DNA of 64,000 nucleotides, taken from the NCBI GenBank assembly GCA_037042915.1, contig CM073193.1, forward strand, positions 1,240,001-1,304,000, given 5' to 3'. Source of the DNA: Auricularia sp. M13. Lineage: Eukaryota > Basidiomycota > Agaricomycetes > Auriculariales > Auriculariaceae. A program made the position numbers and the translations under genes. The stretch's first letter is position 1, and every line of letters starts with the position of its first letter. Of the stretch, positions 21,802-32,700 are shown piece by piece. Below the pieces are notes generated by a model. The model was not told where the DNA came from. It made no database searches and saw only the letters and a program-made list of their open reading frames with translations.

Positions 21802-23330
21802 CCGCGCAAGACGCGAAATGCCCGCAAACCCAACCACCCCCCGATCGCACCTTCCAGGAACTGGTTCACCGCTGTCAGTATGCATTTTAGCCGCTGATCT
21901 GCGAGTAATGACGCGTGCAGCCATTCCTGGACTTTGCCCGCAAAAGCTTTTGCTGCAGAATCGGTGCAGTGAATGAGGGGAATGCGGTTTTGACCCTCGC
22001 TCGCGTTCTCACCGGCACTTACTGCGCAAAGCGTTCTCAGAATGGCCAATGCTGACTGAGATAATACTCGCGGTGGGGATGGAGAAACTCGGTTGCAGAG
22101 AGACACTCCGTTCAAGGACTCCGTCGGGGTGCGCAAGTTCAGCGAGACTGCGCCGAACAGAGCTGAATGATGCTCTTACACTCGTCGTAGCGCAGATTAA
22201 ATTCTTATCTCTGGATTACGTCTGAAAACTTGCATGAGCTGAAGAAGACGTGGGTAGCGACGTCGAACTTGGAGGCTGCAGAACGGGCAGCAGGTTCGAA
22301 CCCACCCTCCCCGATCTCATACAGTGGCCCCGTGCATTAGGCACGTCATGTCATGCGTCAGCTGTCAGAAGACGTACCTGGAGGCGCAGATCGTCGAAAG
22401 TGGTGCGACTGGGGGTGCGGCGAGGCTTGCGGCGGAGATGGGTGGGGTATGCACATCTCCGCTCGCTCTGCTCCTCGCAACACCCACGCTCTTTCCGGCG
22501 CTTATTTGTTATGCAGACGTGTAAATAAGTAATATATATCTATATTTTGAATATATAAACTGAGAGAGACACCGGAAATACGCAAAATCGCGTGCAGGGC
22601 TTGAGATTCGTTCAATCTGCTCAGCTGTACGCGACTTTGGATGCTATCTGCACTAGCTGCACCAACACCTCACACTACTTGCATGCCGTCATACCGCAGA
22701 TCAAGCCTGTCATTAATTGCCAAGAGTACGATACGGAGTCCTGTTGAATTGATGGGAAGAAACAGCGCGATCTCGAGAAGGGGCGCAACGTGCCACGCTC
22801 GCAAACCCACCCTCCTCAAACCGCACTTCAGTCCCCTGGGTGCCACACGTCACGTCACACGCCAGGCGTCAATGGAAGTGCCTGGACGCGTAGATCGTCG
22901 ATTCCTTTGGTACTGGGGGTATGGCGAGGGGTATGGCGGAGTTGGGTGGTCTGCGCATCCCCGCACCAGGTTGCTGGTCCTCAACTTCGAGCGCGCTTCT
23001 CTCGCATTCAACGGGCGTCTACCTCAATTTTCAATAGCAGCTTGCACTTGTAGCAGTCAAATTCCGAGCAGATAGGCTGAGACCGCGAGCAAGAGGTACG
23101 CTGAACATGCGGGATCAAGTGCCAACTTCGTGCCATGCAGCCCGATTTCCCCGTTTCATGCCGTCATTTCCTTATCGCGCGCGCCAAATGGAGAGAAGCC
23201 GTCAAAAGGTCGTGGGACGAAACGAGGGGAGCGGGTCTGGGTGGCAAATCTGAGACTCGGATTCCGACGGATGCGCGCACAAACCCAACCACCCCCGATC
23301 GCCCGCTGTCAGCAACCAAGTGAGAGCTCC
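21802..23330. repeat. dispersed short repeats; no gene supported
   Basis: Copies of a repeat whose core reads like CGCAAACCCAACCACCCCC lie at 21,821-21,848, 22,801-22,825 and 23,275-23,302, with two more left of the LTR element (10,039; 10,541). A second related block (cacgtca..., then GGAGGCGCAGATCGTCGA or its variant) occurs at about 22,343-22,480 and 22,846-22,975. This looks like decayed copies of one nonautonomous element. An AT-rich stretch is at 22,520-22,560. I see no coding sequence. Confidence 0.55.
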
Positions 23331-23704
23331 CGAAGGAGGTCGTATGACGCAGCTGAGCCTGCGTGTCGTTGCAAGACGACTGGCCGACTCGTCCTCGCTG
23401 CGAACGTCGAGCACCACGCCTGCTGAACGGCGCTTATTTCCGCCAGTGAGCCTGACCAGTCGGTCCGGGCGATAATAGACTGGGGTTGGAATATCAGAGG
23501 GCAGACGCGCTGTATGCGCCAACTTCCTGTGTGTCGCGCCAGGTTCCGTCGGTTTGACAGCTGGTTGGATTCGCGCTGTCCCGCGAGCAGTCAAATAGGC
23601 CGGCCGCGCAGTTTGAACTTGCGACTTGTCTCGTTCCCTCCTCCCGCTTCCCACCTCTCAGTTTCCCCTCACCGTCAACCGCAGCGCTCGCCGCGTCGCC
23701 GTCT

Positions 23705-24170
23705 TTGCCCACCTCGACGGAAGTCCTCCCTCGTCGCTGGCGAGCTCGATCACGGCACTTTCGCGGCTCACACGGACACGACGCACAGACTTGGCGAGCA
23801 CAAGACTTTGCATTCGGGCGCGGGCTACGTACACGGTATACGGGTACCGTCTGCTCTCCTTTGCCGACGCCGACGCTGATCACTGCCCTGCAGGACGTCA
23901 GCACCTCACCGACCCACGCGGAAGACTCGACCAGATCGTACGTACATCGTCCTCGTCGATCGCGCCGAGCTAACGGCCCTCCTCGCAGATGCCGGGTGCG
24001 ACTGGAGAATGCGGTCAGCGAGTTGAGCAACGCGGTACGCACCTTTGACACCGTCTGCGCGCGCTCCTCGCCTCTCGCTCCTGACCTTCGCCAGTTGACG
24101 AGACATTGACCATGCGAGACGGTGAGCGCGCCGTACAGTGCGCGCCGTCCGAGCTGACCGTGTCGACCAG
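23705..24170 (+). other. small spliced plus-strand unit, coding uncertain
   Basis: Four consecutive well-formed introns: 23849-23893, 23938-23988, 24035-24094 and 24122-24170, with donors GTCTGC, GTACGT, GTACGC and GTGAGC and acceptors CAG, three preceded by CTAAC or CTGAC. Joined exons can be read as a short frame ending RLENAVSELSNALTRH and a stop, but there is no family match. The unit ends close to the left breakpoint of duplication copy B (24,359) and may have been cut by it. Confidence 0.35.
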
Positions 24171-24358
24171 GCGAGACGAGCCGCGAGTGTCAGTGTGGGC
24201 GGGTGCAGGCGGGGCGCGGTCTCTATACAAAAGATTAGTTACTTTGTCATGTTCGCGGCGCGGGCGAGAACACGGTGGGCGCACGCACGCACATCAAAGG
24301 AGCGCGGGGACGGTGTCGCGGTCGCGGTCGCGAACGGCGGGCGGCGCGAGGTAGCCAT

Positions 24359-25031
24359 TCGTGGTGCAGGCGCACGAGGCGGCTCTTGTCCAGGCCCCAC
24401 GTGAGCGCCTGCGCACCCGCGATGCGCCCGCGGTCGTTGAAGTGCAGCTCGGTCCAGCGGCCGTGGCGCGAGGCGGACGGCGAGGCGAACGTCTTGGCGT
24501 TGCCGAACGAGTCGAGCACGGTGCTCAGCGCGCGCACCTGCTCCGCCACGCGCGCGTCCTTTTTCGAGTGCGCCGAGAGCCGCAGGAGCTGGTTTGTGAG
24601 CAGCCGCGCGGTGAACGTCTTGCCCGAGCCCGTAATGCCCCTTTTAATTCTTCAGAAAACCGTGCAAAGATTAATAAGAATAAGTGTACACACCGGAATA
24701 CGACGCTCTGGCTCTGCGCACAGCGGCGCATGAGCAGGTAGATGCGGGCGGCCTGGTCGTACGGGTGCGGCTGCAACGGCGGGCTTGACTGGGCGAGCGA
24801 GGTGTCCTTGTAGCTCCGCTCCTCGTACTCCTTCGCGCTCGCGTCGTTGTTGCTGGCGAGCTGCTTCATGGGGTTGACGGCGACGAGCGTGCTGGCGCCG
24901 ATGCGCGTGTAGGGCTGGTCGGCGCGGAAGCGCGCCTGCAGCGTCTGCACCAGCGCGTCGTCGCCCGGGTACACCGTCGTGCTGCCCGTGCTCGCGACGA
25001 GCTCGACCAGGTCCTGGACGTTGGCCGACAT
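24359..25031 (-). pseudogene. truncated chitin synthase 5' fragment (duplicate)
   Basis: Carries exon 1, the first intron and the start of exon 2 of the motor-domain chitin synthase, about 200 codons, with the start codon at 25,031. It stops at the duplication breakpoint inside the motor head (after LVRLHHE) and runs into unrelated sequence with no catalytic domain, so no active enzyme can be made. The remaining coding sequence is open and differs from the parent by few changes (for example PSDDALV to PGDDALV and SGPPL to SSPPL). It could still be transcribed from its copied upstream region. Confidence 0.9.
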
Positions 25032-26385
25032 CGTGCTGCGTAGGCTAGGGGGGCGGGGGCGCCGGCGGCGGGGAGGGTATGGGGCGGTAACAAGGAGGAA
25101 TGCGGAAAGGTGACGAAGACGCTTTAGCTTCCGACTGCCTCCGTCACCGCAAACCGGTCCCGGCCCTGTCCCTCGCTGTCTATTTTTCTCGACGGCTCTG
25201 AGTTTCCCGGAATAGTCTGTGAAGCCAGCCACTATGGCAGGTGTACAACAGCGAAAGGCCAGTGTCGCCGGGGTTGCGCAGTAAGCGACAGTGTCCAATT
25301 ATAGGGGCCGACAGCGCAGCCTCGGCGCCTCCTGGCCCTCCTGCACGCCTGTCGAGGTCTCCTCGGACTTCAGTTCCAGAGCCTACCGTCTCAGCCTGCG
25401 CCTGCGCCAGCCATTGTTGCCATGTGACGCAACGTCATCGGTGATAAATGAGCCTTCCCACGCGCGAACAAGCAGGGGGGGCGACCCCGAGACCCAAGAG
25501 AGAGAACGTCGCAAGGAATCGATCGCTGTAGCAAACTTTGACGCTGGATGAGAGGTCACGATCCATGCCATGACCCGTTGCTTGCCCAGACGCGTATTCC
25601 ATAGCCCACACGGGCAGAGGTCACCAATGGCAAGGAAGTCTACAAACAGGATGGCCAGCTCGAGAGATGCGAGCGGTACTTGACCTCTCGCAATCTCTCG
25701 AGCCAGTCAAAGCTGGATGCATGAGCCAGAGCACGAATTCAAGTTCCAGTTAGCCTGAGTAGGACCAGCTCTGAAGCTCTGAAGAGCGGGATCGCGTGAT
25801 ATCGAATCGCACGAAAGTTTAGCCATGTAGTCAAGGTGAAAGTCATCGGATGAAGCGGGGAGAGCGCTAGCCAGAGCGAAGCAAGCGGGCGCAGAGCAGT
25901 GAGGATCATGTAGCACAAGCCGAACAAGTAGGTCCCGCTCCAAAGTGACTCGGGAAGGATAGCCAGCTGCGAATCCCAGAATAGACACCGAAGGCGCGTG
26001 TTCTCCGAAAAAAATACGTCGTAAAACGGGGGGAGAAAGAGGACGAGACGCGGTGGGCAGGAAAAGTCCTCCTCCTTTTATACCCCAGGACAGAGCCAAT
26101 CCGTTGGGGCAGTACTTCCGGAAGAGAATGTCCACGAAAAAAAGGCTGGGGTGCTTTTTTAAGAGTAAACGGACATCTTCGACGACGGGGTGGACTTTTT
26201 TGACGATCCTCCTTCCCAAAAGGGAAGTTCAAGTAACAATTATGACGTCAGGCGTGCCAGGAACGCTTTGAATCCCTCGGAGATGTACATGTGGATTTGC
26301 GGAGTTTCTCGCGTATAAGGATTGTACGATCGCGAGTATCCATTAACAGCATCTGAAGTCGGTATGACGCATGCGCAAAGGTGTT
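24359..26385. repeat. segmental duplication, copy B
   Basis: Second copy of 3,738-5,870, same orientation, about 20.6 kb away. The left breakpoint is sharp (first shared bases TCGTGGTGCAGG). The right limit near 26,385 is approximate because identity fades. Confidence 0.88.
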
Positions 26386-26975
26386 GCTCATGGGACACAA
26401 ACTGCGTTCAGGTCGTTTCTCAGTTCCAGGTACCATCCTAGTGACGGCGTTAGCGACAGTACTTATGGTATCTCTCATTTCTTTGCGTCGGAGACAATGA
26501 CGATGACTGAGTGCAGCAGGTCGACCAACTGCGAGCTAGCGCAGGCCGTCAGGACTTTATCATTTAGAGTTTGATTGACATTCGCACTCTACAATTTCCT
26601 TTGCAGATTCATAACACGCTTCGCGTACAGGTCAATAATTCCTCTCGGCGGTGTACCAAGTGGTATGCTCCAGAGTAAATGTGGGACGCCTGCGAACAAA
26701 GGGAAGGAACGGCAACCAAACTGCGCCAAACACGTCGGACGGTTCGTCCCTCTCCGAGGCTCCCGTTTTCGATGCACGAAGCCTGGGCTTACGCTATCTG
26801 ACCACCGCGTGAAATTCTGCTCAGCATGGATGCAGTGGATTCCCAGCGCGACGCAATTTCTTACTACGTTCAGGGCGTGCTTGACAACGCCTCCAAGACG
26901 GAGACCTCGTACTTAGATTCTTAGCTGCCGCCACAGTTTCACGTTGGACTAATGTGGCGCTGAAGATCGTTTCAT
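26386..26975. other. no gene supported
   Basis: Moderately AT-richer intergenic DNA with short frames only; probably the promoter side of the broken F-box gene that follows. Confidence 0.4.
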
Positions 26976-28439
26976 GTGGCGGAGGTCATGGATGCTGTTC
27001 GTTCGGTCTTCGACGAGGCCTGCGCGGACTATGCGCAGGTATGGAATCGCCAGCACTCCCGGGCGAGCGTAGCAGGGCATCTAGCTCCCGAAATCCTGAC
27101 CAACTGCTTTTTTTTTCACGGATTTCCCGTCGCTGGTCCAAGTCACTCACGTCTGCCGCAGATGGACGGCTCTGGCGCTCGCTGAGCGCAGGCTGTGGGC
27201 GAGCTTCCGATTTGGCAAGGACCGCGACGGTGCACGCGGCATGCACCAGGCCGTCGAGCAGCTTTCAGCTATGCTAGACCGCTCACGACCTGTGCCTTTC
27301 GTATTACAACTTCCTTCGTCAGCTTCCTGGCAAAAGGATCACTTGTTCTCCGTCCTACAGCACGACATCGGGCGTCTGCAGTCTTACAGCGGCCCGCGCG
27401 ACCTCTATCTACACCTGAATCCTTTTGGAGAGCCTCTGCCTTACATCAACGAGATCAACTTTCTCACAGAATATGCTGGGAATCATCCCGTTTTCGTCAT
27501 CCCATCGGACTGGGGTACCCGTGGCGTCCCTAATCTCCGTCGCCTGGTTGCACCCACGATATCCATTGCCCCCAACTGCAACCCATTGCGTTCGCTTCAA
27601 TATCTTCGCATAAACGCCGCTGCATAATCTGCAGGGTATCGCCGGCTTTTCCAGTGCTGCCCGAACTTGGTCACACTGGAGCTCATGGGGATCGACGACG
27701 AAACAATCCTTCCTGTCGCGCCGCTGCCAACAGGCCTTAACAACGTCGCACTGCATGCGCTCGATGGGCTCGGCGTCGAATTTGCGTCGCTGTTGTCGCC
27801 GTGGACGGGCCAAGACATCCCGAGGCTAACGATCTATGGGGCGAGAAGCCTATCCGCTGCGGTCGACTTTTTCACTTCGTCGTATCAATGCCCCGTCACT
27901 ATCTCCATGACGCGGAACCAAGTCACCATGTCGCTGAGCAGTAACGCATCCGCACCACCAGCAGAAAGCCAGCCGCAGCACGTCCCTTCACCTGGCGCGA
28001 ATTCAACCAGCTGCTCGCGCTGCGCGGCACATGCGCAGCCAGGTTAACCTCGCTCACCTTGCACGGGGACCGTTTCTGGGACCTCTTCAACGCAGCGCTG
28101 ACCGCGCCGCACCTCGCCCACCTCGAGTTCCACTTCAAAGGCTCGACCAACGCCCGCGACATCCCCGAACTCACCTTCCTAGAATTCTACCTCGCTGCTC
28201 CGAGCCTGCGAGACATGGTGGTCTGCGTACCATTCGACGGGCGGACCATGCGCCAAGACAAATGGTGCTCGGATGCCGTCACTGCAATGTGTCTGAGCCT
28301 GCGTCTGCTCATCAATTACAACGCCGCGCTACTGGAGACGATCAATGTCCGCGGTGCTCGCGACGTCATTGCCTTCCTGGGTTGTGGGGACCTTTCGGGA
28401 TACACGAAGACGTACGTTGAGAATCCAATACCGCATTGA
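26976..28439 (+). pseudogene. broken F-box/LRR-type gene
   Basis: Three frames together read as one F-box protein of basidiomycete type. It begins MAEVMDAVRSVFDEACADY, followed by an F-box (LAPEILTNC, then DFPSLVQVTHVCRRW) and leucine-rich-repeat-like sequence (NLRRLVAPTISI, LRSLQYLRINAA, CCPNLVTLELMGID, HLAHLEFHF). The frame breaks at a run of nine T near 27,107-27,115 inside the F-box, there is an in-frame TAA at 27,625-27,627, and the frame shifts again between about 27,930 and 27,960. The last part, to the stop at 28,439, is open. An F-box protein would recruit substrates to an SCF ubiquitin ligase; this copy cannot make a full one. The T-run shift alone could be a sequencing error, but three lesions argue for a real pseudogene. 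Confidence 0.8.
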
Positions 28440-28584
28440 TCGACCTTGTACATTCATTTTTCGTTCCAGTTCTGTATCCGTGTGCTGCGAGACTTGTATA
28501 CATACGAGTACAGGTGGGCTAACGCAAGGGGCGGATATCGAGAGCGTGAATTATCAGTCCGCGAGATTGGGTGGAAATACAGCC

Positions 28585-30114
28585 TCAATCCCAGTATCTG
28601 AGAATCGGAATTGCAGACCACACATCGTCTGCAGACCACACATCGTCTGATGCATTATCCTCCGAGGGAAGCCACACATGCACCGTTTTCACGCATGTCA
28701 TAAGTCTGGCTATCTCCTGAGGATCATTTTCCACAAGCCGCGTCTGCCGCAGTCGGAGAACGGGCAGCGTATCGCTCCCCAGCCGCAGCTGACCCTCGAT
28801 GAACCTGCGCACCAGCGCGGGGTCCAGGTTCACGACGGGCTTGTGGTCGGGCGTGAACAAGCACAGCCGGTTCAGAGACGGACACTCGAACGGCCCAGAA
28901 GCGCCCGCTTCGTCGTCAGAAAGGAGGAACACCGTGTCGTGCGCTAGTGCGGGGTCCTCTAGACACCAGTTGATAAAGATGGAGAGGTATTGGAGAGCAG
29001 GCGCCGGCGGGAGCGGACGCGCAAGTAGAAAGAGGTCATCGCTGATGGTGAGCACCGTGAGATTCGCGAATGGTGCATCGTCCGCCAGCGTGGAGGCTGC
29101 GCGTTTCAAGTAGTGATCGGCGGAGACGTCAGATGGCGATATGAGTGTGCATACGGACAAGTAATCGAGGACCTGCCCGGGTGGTGGACGAGCGCTGAGG
29201 ACTGTGCGTATTGCTTCTGGGGTTGCTGGAATATTATATGACACAAGATTACGCCGCTCATTGTCGTCCTGCAAGTGGGACATGTGCGAGAACACCGGCA
29301 CCGGGTCTACCTGCTGGCTATTACTGATGACGTTTAAAAGTGACAGAGACTCTGGAAGAGGCACTTTGTCGTCCTGTTGCCCATCGTTAGACCAGTCGTC
29401 GAACTCTATGGACAGGGCAGTCAAGTTGGGGAAGCGTTCCAGCGTAGCTGTGATGTCCTTGATCGACGCTCCAGAGTTGGCAGGTGAGAATAGCAGTTTT
29501 TTCACGCTGCTGAGAATACAACCCGACGGTACAATTGCAGAAATGTTTGCGTACACTTTGAGCAAAGTAAGACTGGGTGCGTTGCCAGAGAACAGGCGGT
29601 TGTCGATGTTCAAGTCGCTATTAAACTGCTGTAGCGAGTCGAGGAGCTTAAATGTGCGCAATCTCGGGGCCGGATTGCAGAGCGAACGCGTTATTACTGC
29701 CCGTCCCTCCGGCGGCAATTCTGAGAGAATCACCTTGAGCGATGTGCAGCGATGTAAATGGTTCTGGAGACAGCGGGAGACCTCCCGCCAGTTGCCTTGA
29801 GTTACTCTGCCAAACAGCTGGATGTCGGCAGACGCGGAGCGTTCGAGCAGTGCAGTCAGCATGCCGCTGGCATTCGAGAATGTGATGTCGTTCCAGAGCA
29901 AGGGATTTCCGGAAAGCAGCGTGCGGCGTAGCTTTTGGCAGACGTGAGTTACAGTGATGCACTCTTCCACAGAGAGATAGCCGCAGATGAGGCCCAGGAT
30001 ATCGCTCGGCAACATGGTCAAGATGAAAGAGCGCTCGTTCTGCGTGCGAGAAAATGCATCGAGGGACTGCCGGACGAGAGCCAAAATACTACCAGAAATA
30101 TCCTGGAGAACCAT
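28585..30114 (-). CDS. F-box protein with LRR-like C-terminal region
   Basis: An intact, intronless 509-residue frame. The F-box lies at about residues 34-75 (MLPSDILGLICGYLSVEEC, then ITVTHVCQKLRRTLL, NPLLWNDITF). The remainder has irregular leucine-rich repeats (FPNLTALSIEF, FANLTVLTIS, CPSLNRLCLF) typical of the large Agaricomycete F-box families. Likely an SCF ubiquitin-ligase substrate adaptor; the substrate is unknown. The start at 30,114 is the first ATG; a second at about residue 34 would still include the F-box. The promoter region (30,115-30,360) and parts of the coding region recur as a relic at 35,075-35,560. Confidence 0.85.
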   Translation of the reverse strand: MVLQDISGSILALVRQSLDAFSRTQNERSFILTMLPSDILGLICGYLSVEECITVTHVCQKLRRTLLSGNPLLWNDITFSNASGMLTALLERSASADIQLFGRVTQGNWREVSRCLQNHLHRCTSLKVILSELPPEGRAVITRSLCNPAPRLRTFKLLDSLQQFNSDLNIDNRLFSGNAPSLTLLKVYANISAIVPSGCILSSVKKLLFSPANSGASIKDITATLERFPNLTALSIEFDDWSNDGQQDDKVPLPESLSLLNVISNSQQVDPVPVFSHMSHLQDDNERRNLVSYNIPATPEAIRTVLSARPPPGQVLDYLSVCTLISPSDVSADHYLKRAASTLADDAPFANLTVLTISDDLFLLARPLPPAPALQYLSIFINWCLEDPALAHDTVFLLSDDEAGASGPFECPSLNRLCLFTPDHKPVVNLDPALVRRFIEGQLRLGSDTLPVLRLRQTRLVENDPQEIARLMTCVKTVHVWLPSEDNASDDVWSADDVWSAIPILRYWD

Positions 30115-30639
30115 GTACGGCGCAATAAACCTGATTGCGATGGAACGTCAGCCACTGGAGCAGGTCAGAACGACAACTGACCGAGACTCCTCGCGAACGA
30201 AATTTAGAGCCTCGTTGCATGCCCGGGTAATGACCTGGTCGATGTCCTGTGCACACGACTGTGTTATGAATGGGATATCCATATGCGTCTGCGCTCTGCG
30301 TGAGTCGAGCCGGCTGCCAATCGATTGATGACGCGTTGACGGTGGAAGGCAAGTGACGGAAGCAATATATGCGGATGGCAGCGCCTTGGAAGCGCCCACC
30401 GAACTGGGACGCCGCGATAGGCGGCCTAAAAGACTCAATCACCCATCCAAATTACAGTGAATCTGTCCTCTTTTTCATATACGCATGACATTTTCCTACC
30501 GTATGAGCGATAATGTCGACTTATCCTTGCTGAAGTCAGTAGCCAAAGTTCAATCTCAAAGTCAGAGAAGTCGAAAACTGATTGACTTGAACATAATGAG
30601 GATCAGGAAACATAGAGGATACTGTGCTGCAAACTGAAG

Positions 30640-30820
30640 ATCAACCCCATAGCTGCAGAGCGAAATGTTCCGTGCCAAGATTCGGCGAACACGTTGACCG
30701 ATACATCGAAGGCTTGTGTGATTGGATCGAGGCATGCAAGTCCTGGAGCTTTGGGGTGACTTGCTCCCGACCATATCGGTCATTTTGCGCGAACGCGCCG
30801 TTCCACTCGACCGTATCATC
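30640..30820 (+). pseudogene. terpene synthase relic (C-terminal fragment)
   Basis: Reads VPRFGEHVDRYIEGLCDWIE and ACKSWSFG, then in a shifted frame GDLLPTISVILRERAV. This matches the C-terminal helices of the intact terpene synthase at 33,805-35,026 (IPSFGKYVDHELAQYIEGL, WSFEGQRYFGDLGPAI). No other part of the gene is present. Confidence 0.75.
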
Positions 30821-31010
30821 ATTGAATGGCCTCTCACAACCGCACTCCTAAGAGGCCACGTGAGAGCGGCTCCGTTGATCGCTCCAATGTTCATATCACC
30901 GACGGTTCACGCTTCGAGGTCGAGGCATCCTGAATTAGTCGAATTATGAGTAATTATGAGCCACAGTTCACAGAGAGATAACAAAAAATTAATTATTAAA
31001 GCTGCATTTG

Positions 31011-31495
31011 TACTGCCCTTTGCATAATATTCCGGACAGCGCCGAAAAAGAAAAAGCGGGCGGGGCCGACCGGACCCCCGACGAACCCAGCCCGGCAGAC
31101 GGTAGCGACCCATTTTCGACTGCTGCAGTCCAGCTTTTAACATAGGGTGCATTGCTCAGTCATATTACACGCACACCGCCAGAAGAATAGGCTGCAAAGG
31201 CGTGCTCGCCGTCCGCGCCGTCCACGACAACGGAGCTGGGCAAATCGGCCGATGCCGTTCAAACCGCAGCCCGGAGGGCTGGCGGGCGAGCACACCGCAA
31301 CGGCACTCCTATTCTTTGAAAAAAGTGCGCGGCAGAGGTTTCCAGCCTCCCCGAGGCCAGCCATGTACTTGGCTTGAGTGGATCTGCCCACGCACCGTCG
31401 CTACTGTCTGCCGGGCTGGGTTGGTCGGGGGTTCGGTCGGCCCCGCCCGCTTTTTCTTTTTCGGAGCTGTCCGGAATATTATGCAAAGGGCAGTA
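31011..31495. repeat. foldback repeat: 99-bp inverted arms with 287-bp spacer
   Basis: The left arm 31,011-31,109 and right arm 31,397-31,495 are reverse complements at about 95 of 99 positions, starting TACTGCCCTTTGCATAATA and including a purine run next to GCGGGCGGGGCCGACCG. RNA from either strand would form a long hairpin. I found no transposase frame in the spacer and no clear target duplication. It could be a nonautonomous foldback element or a source of small RNA. Confidence 0.85.
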
Positions 31496-31530
31496 GTTGC
31501 TGCGGCAAAAGTATTGCACCGCAGTAGAGC

Positions 31531-31571
31531 TGGCGGACTTGGTCCAAGTCCAGGAAGTTACAAGTCCGCCA
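31531..31571. repeat. short perfect inverted repeat
   Basis: TGGCGGACTTG at 31,531-31,541 and its exact reverse complement at 31,561-31,571, with a 19-bp loop that itself begins GTCCAAGTC. Confidence 0.6.
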
Positions 31572-31599
31572 ACCGGCTTTCCTGCAAACTTTTCTCGGC

Positions 31600-32700
31600 T
31601 TTTCTCACATCCTGTGCTCGACAGCCGGCGCGTTCTGCTCGCCGTGCTCGCCTCCGCTGCGGCGCTTGGGCAGCCAGCAGCGGCAGCAGGTGCTCGAGTA
31701 CGAGGACGACTTTGCGCTGCGCAAGTTGAGCGCGCTGCCCGAGCGGCCGACGTGTGTGGTGTACGTCGCCGGGCGTGAGCGAGACGTTCGACCCATCCAA
31801 GGTCTTCCCGACTCCGACGCAGTATCTCGGCCCCATTCAACGAGCGCAACCTCGGCGCCCCTGCTTGTGACGCCGGCTGACGGCGAGCATCGGACAGCTG
31901 GCGACGAGGCGACTGCCGCCGCTGCGGGGTCCGCTCGTGGCGCCAGTGCGCGTGCGTGACGGGTCGGTGAGTGCGCCCAGGCGCGCCTGCAAAGCCTGAC
32001 GCTGACGGCTGCCGCCAGAATCACTTTGACGCGCCCGCCATCTGGGGCTGGCGCCACACCGTACCCATGCCTTCCGCGTCTATGCCATCACACTCATCAT
32101 TACCGTGCTCGATTTCCCACTGCGCAAAGCCCGACCATCATCGCAGAATGCTGGAGCTTGCGAGTGTGCTGGTGCTTCGCCAGATCGGTCTGGGCTATTC
32201 ACTCATGTTATTCGCTGCTACGGCCGTCTTCCAGTCCGTGTACAAGGTACACAGTTCAGTTTTACCCCGCTTTCGAGCTTATCCTGAACTATAATTAGGT
32301 ACGCTTTTTTTTTGTAGACTAGCTGCTCTCCGGGCTGACAGACGGGGAACACGGCCACTCGGGTCTGCGCCAAGTATTCGAGGCATATCAAGGTGTGCTT
32401 ACCACTGTCTTACCCAGCACCATCTCAACTATCATTTTAGCCAGGCAGCTGAGCCAGTCGGCATGCGCGAGGCTCCGACGCGGAAGGCCGCGATGTATTA
32501 CGCCGCTGCAACCGCGCGCACCGCGCGCTTCGACCGTTACGGCTGGTGGCAGGCACTGGGATCGCACGAGGTCATGGAGGTCTGGTCGGGAAGGTATATC
32601 TGCGGTTGTTTCTGCACGGTTGTGCTCTGTAATATACTGTTGTATCTTGCTGTCTTACTGTAGTAGCCAATATAACTCTTTTTTTTATTATCTTGTTCAT
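31600..32700 (+). other. scattered coding-like fragments, family not recognised
   Basis: Short stretches read like a degraded plus-strand gene in changing frames: QVLEYEDDFALRKLSALPER near 31,690, TFDPSKVFPTPTQYLGP near 31,790, AFRVYAITLIITVLDFPLRK near 32,065 and ASVLVLRQIGLGYSLMLFAA near 32,160. The last two resemble membrane segments. I could not link them by introns into one frame, so this is either a decayed membrane protein gene or chance. Confidence 0.3.

Noticed and set aside
22240-22320. tRNA-like A and B boxes (B box GGTTCGAACCC)
   Set aside because: The T arm does not pair and no acceptor stem forms; at most a decayed tRNA-derived repeat promoter.
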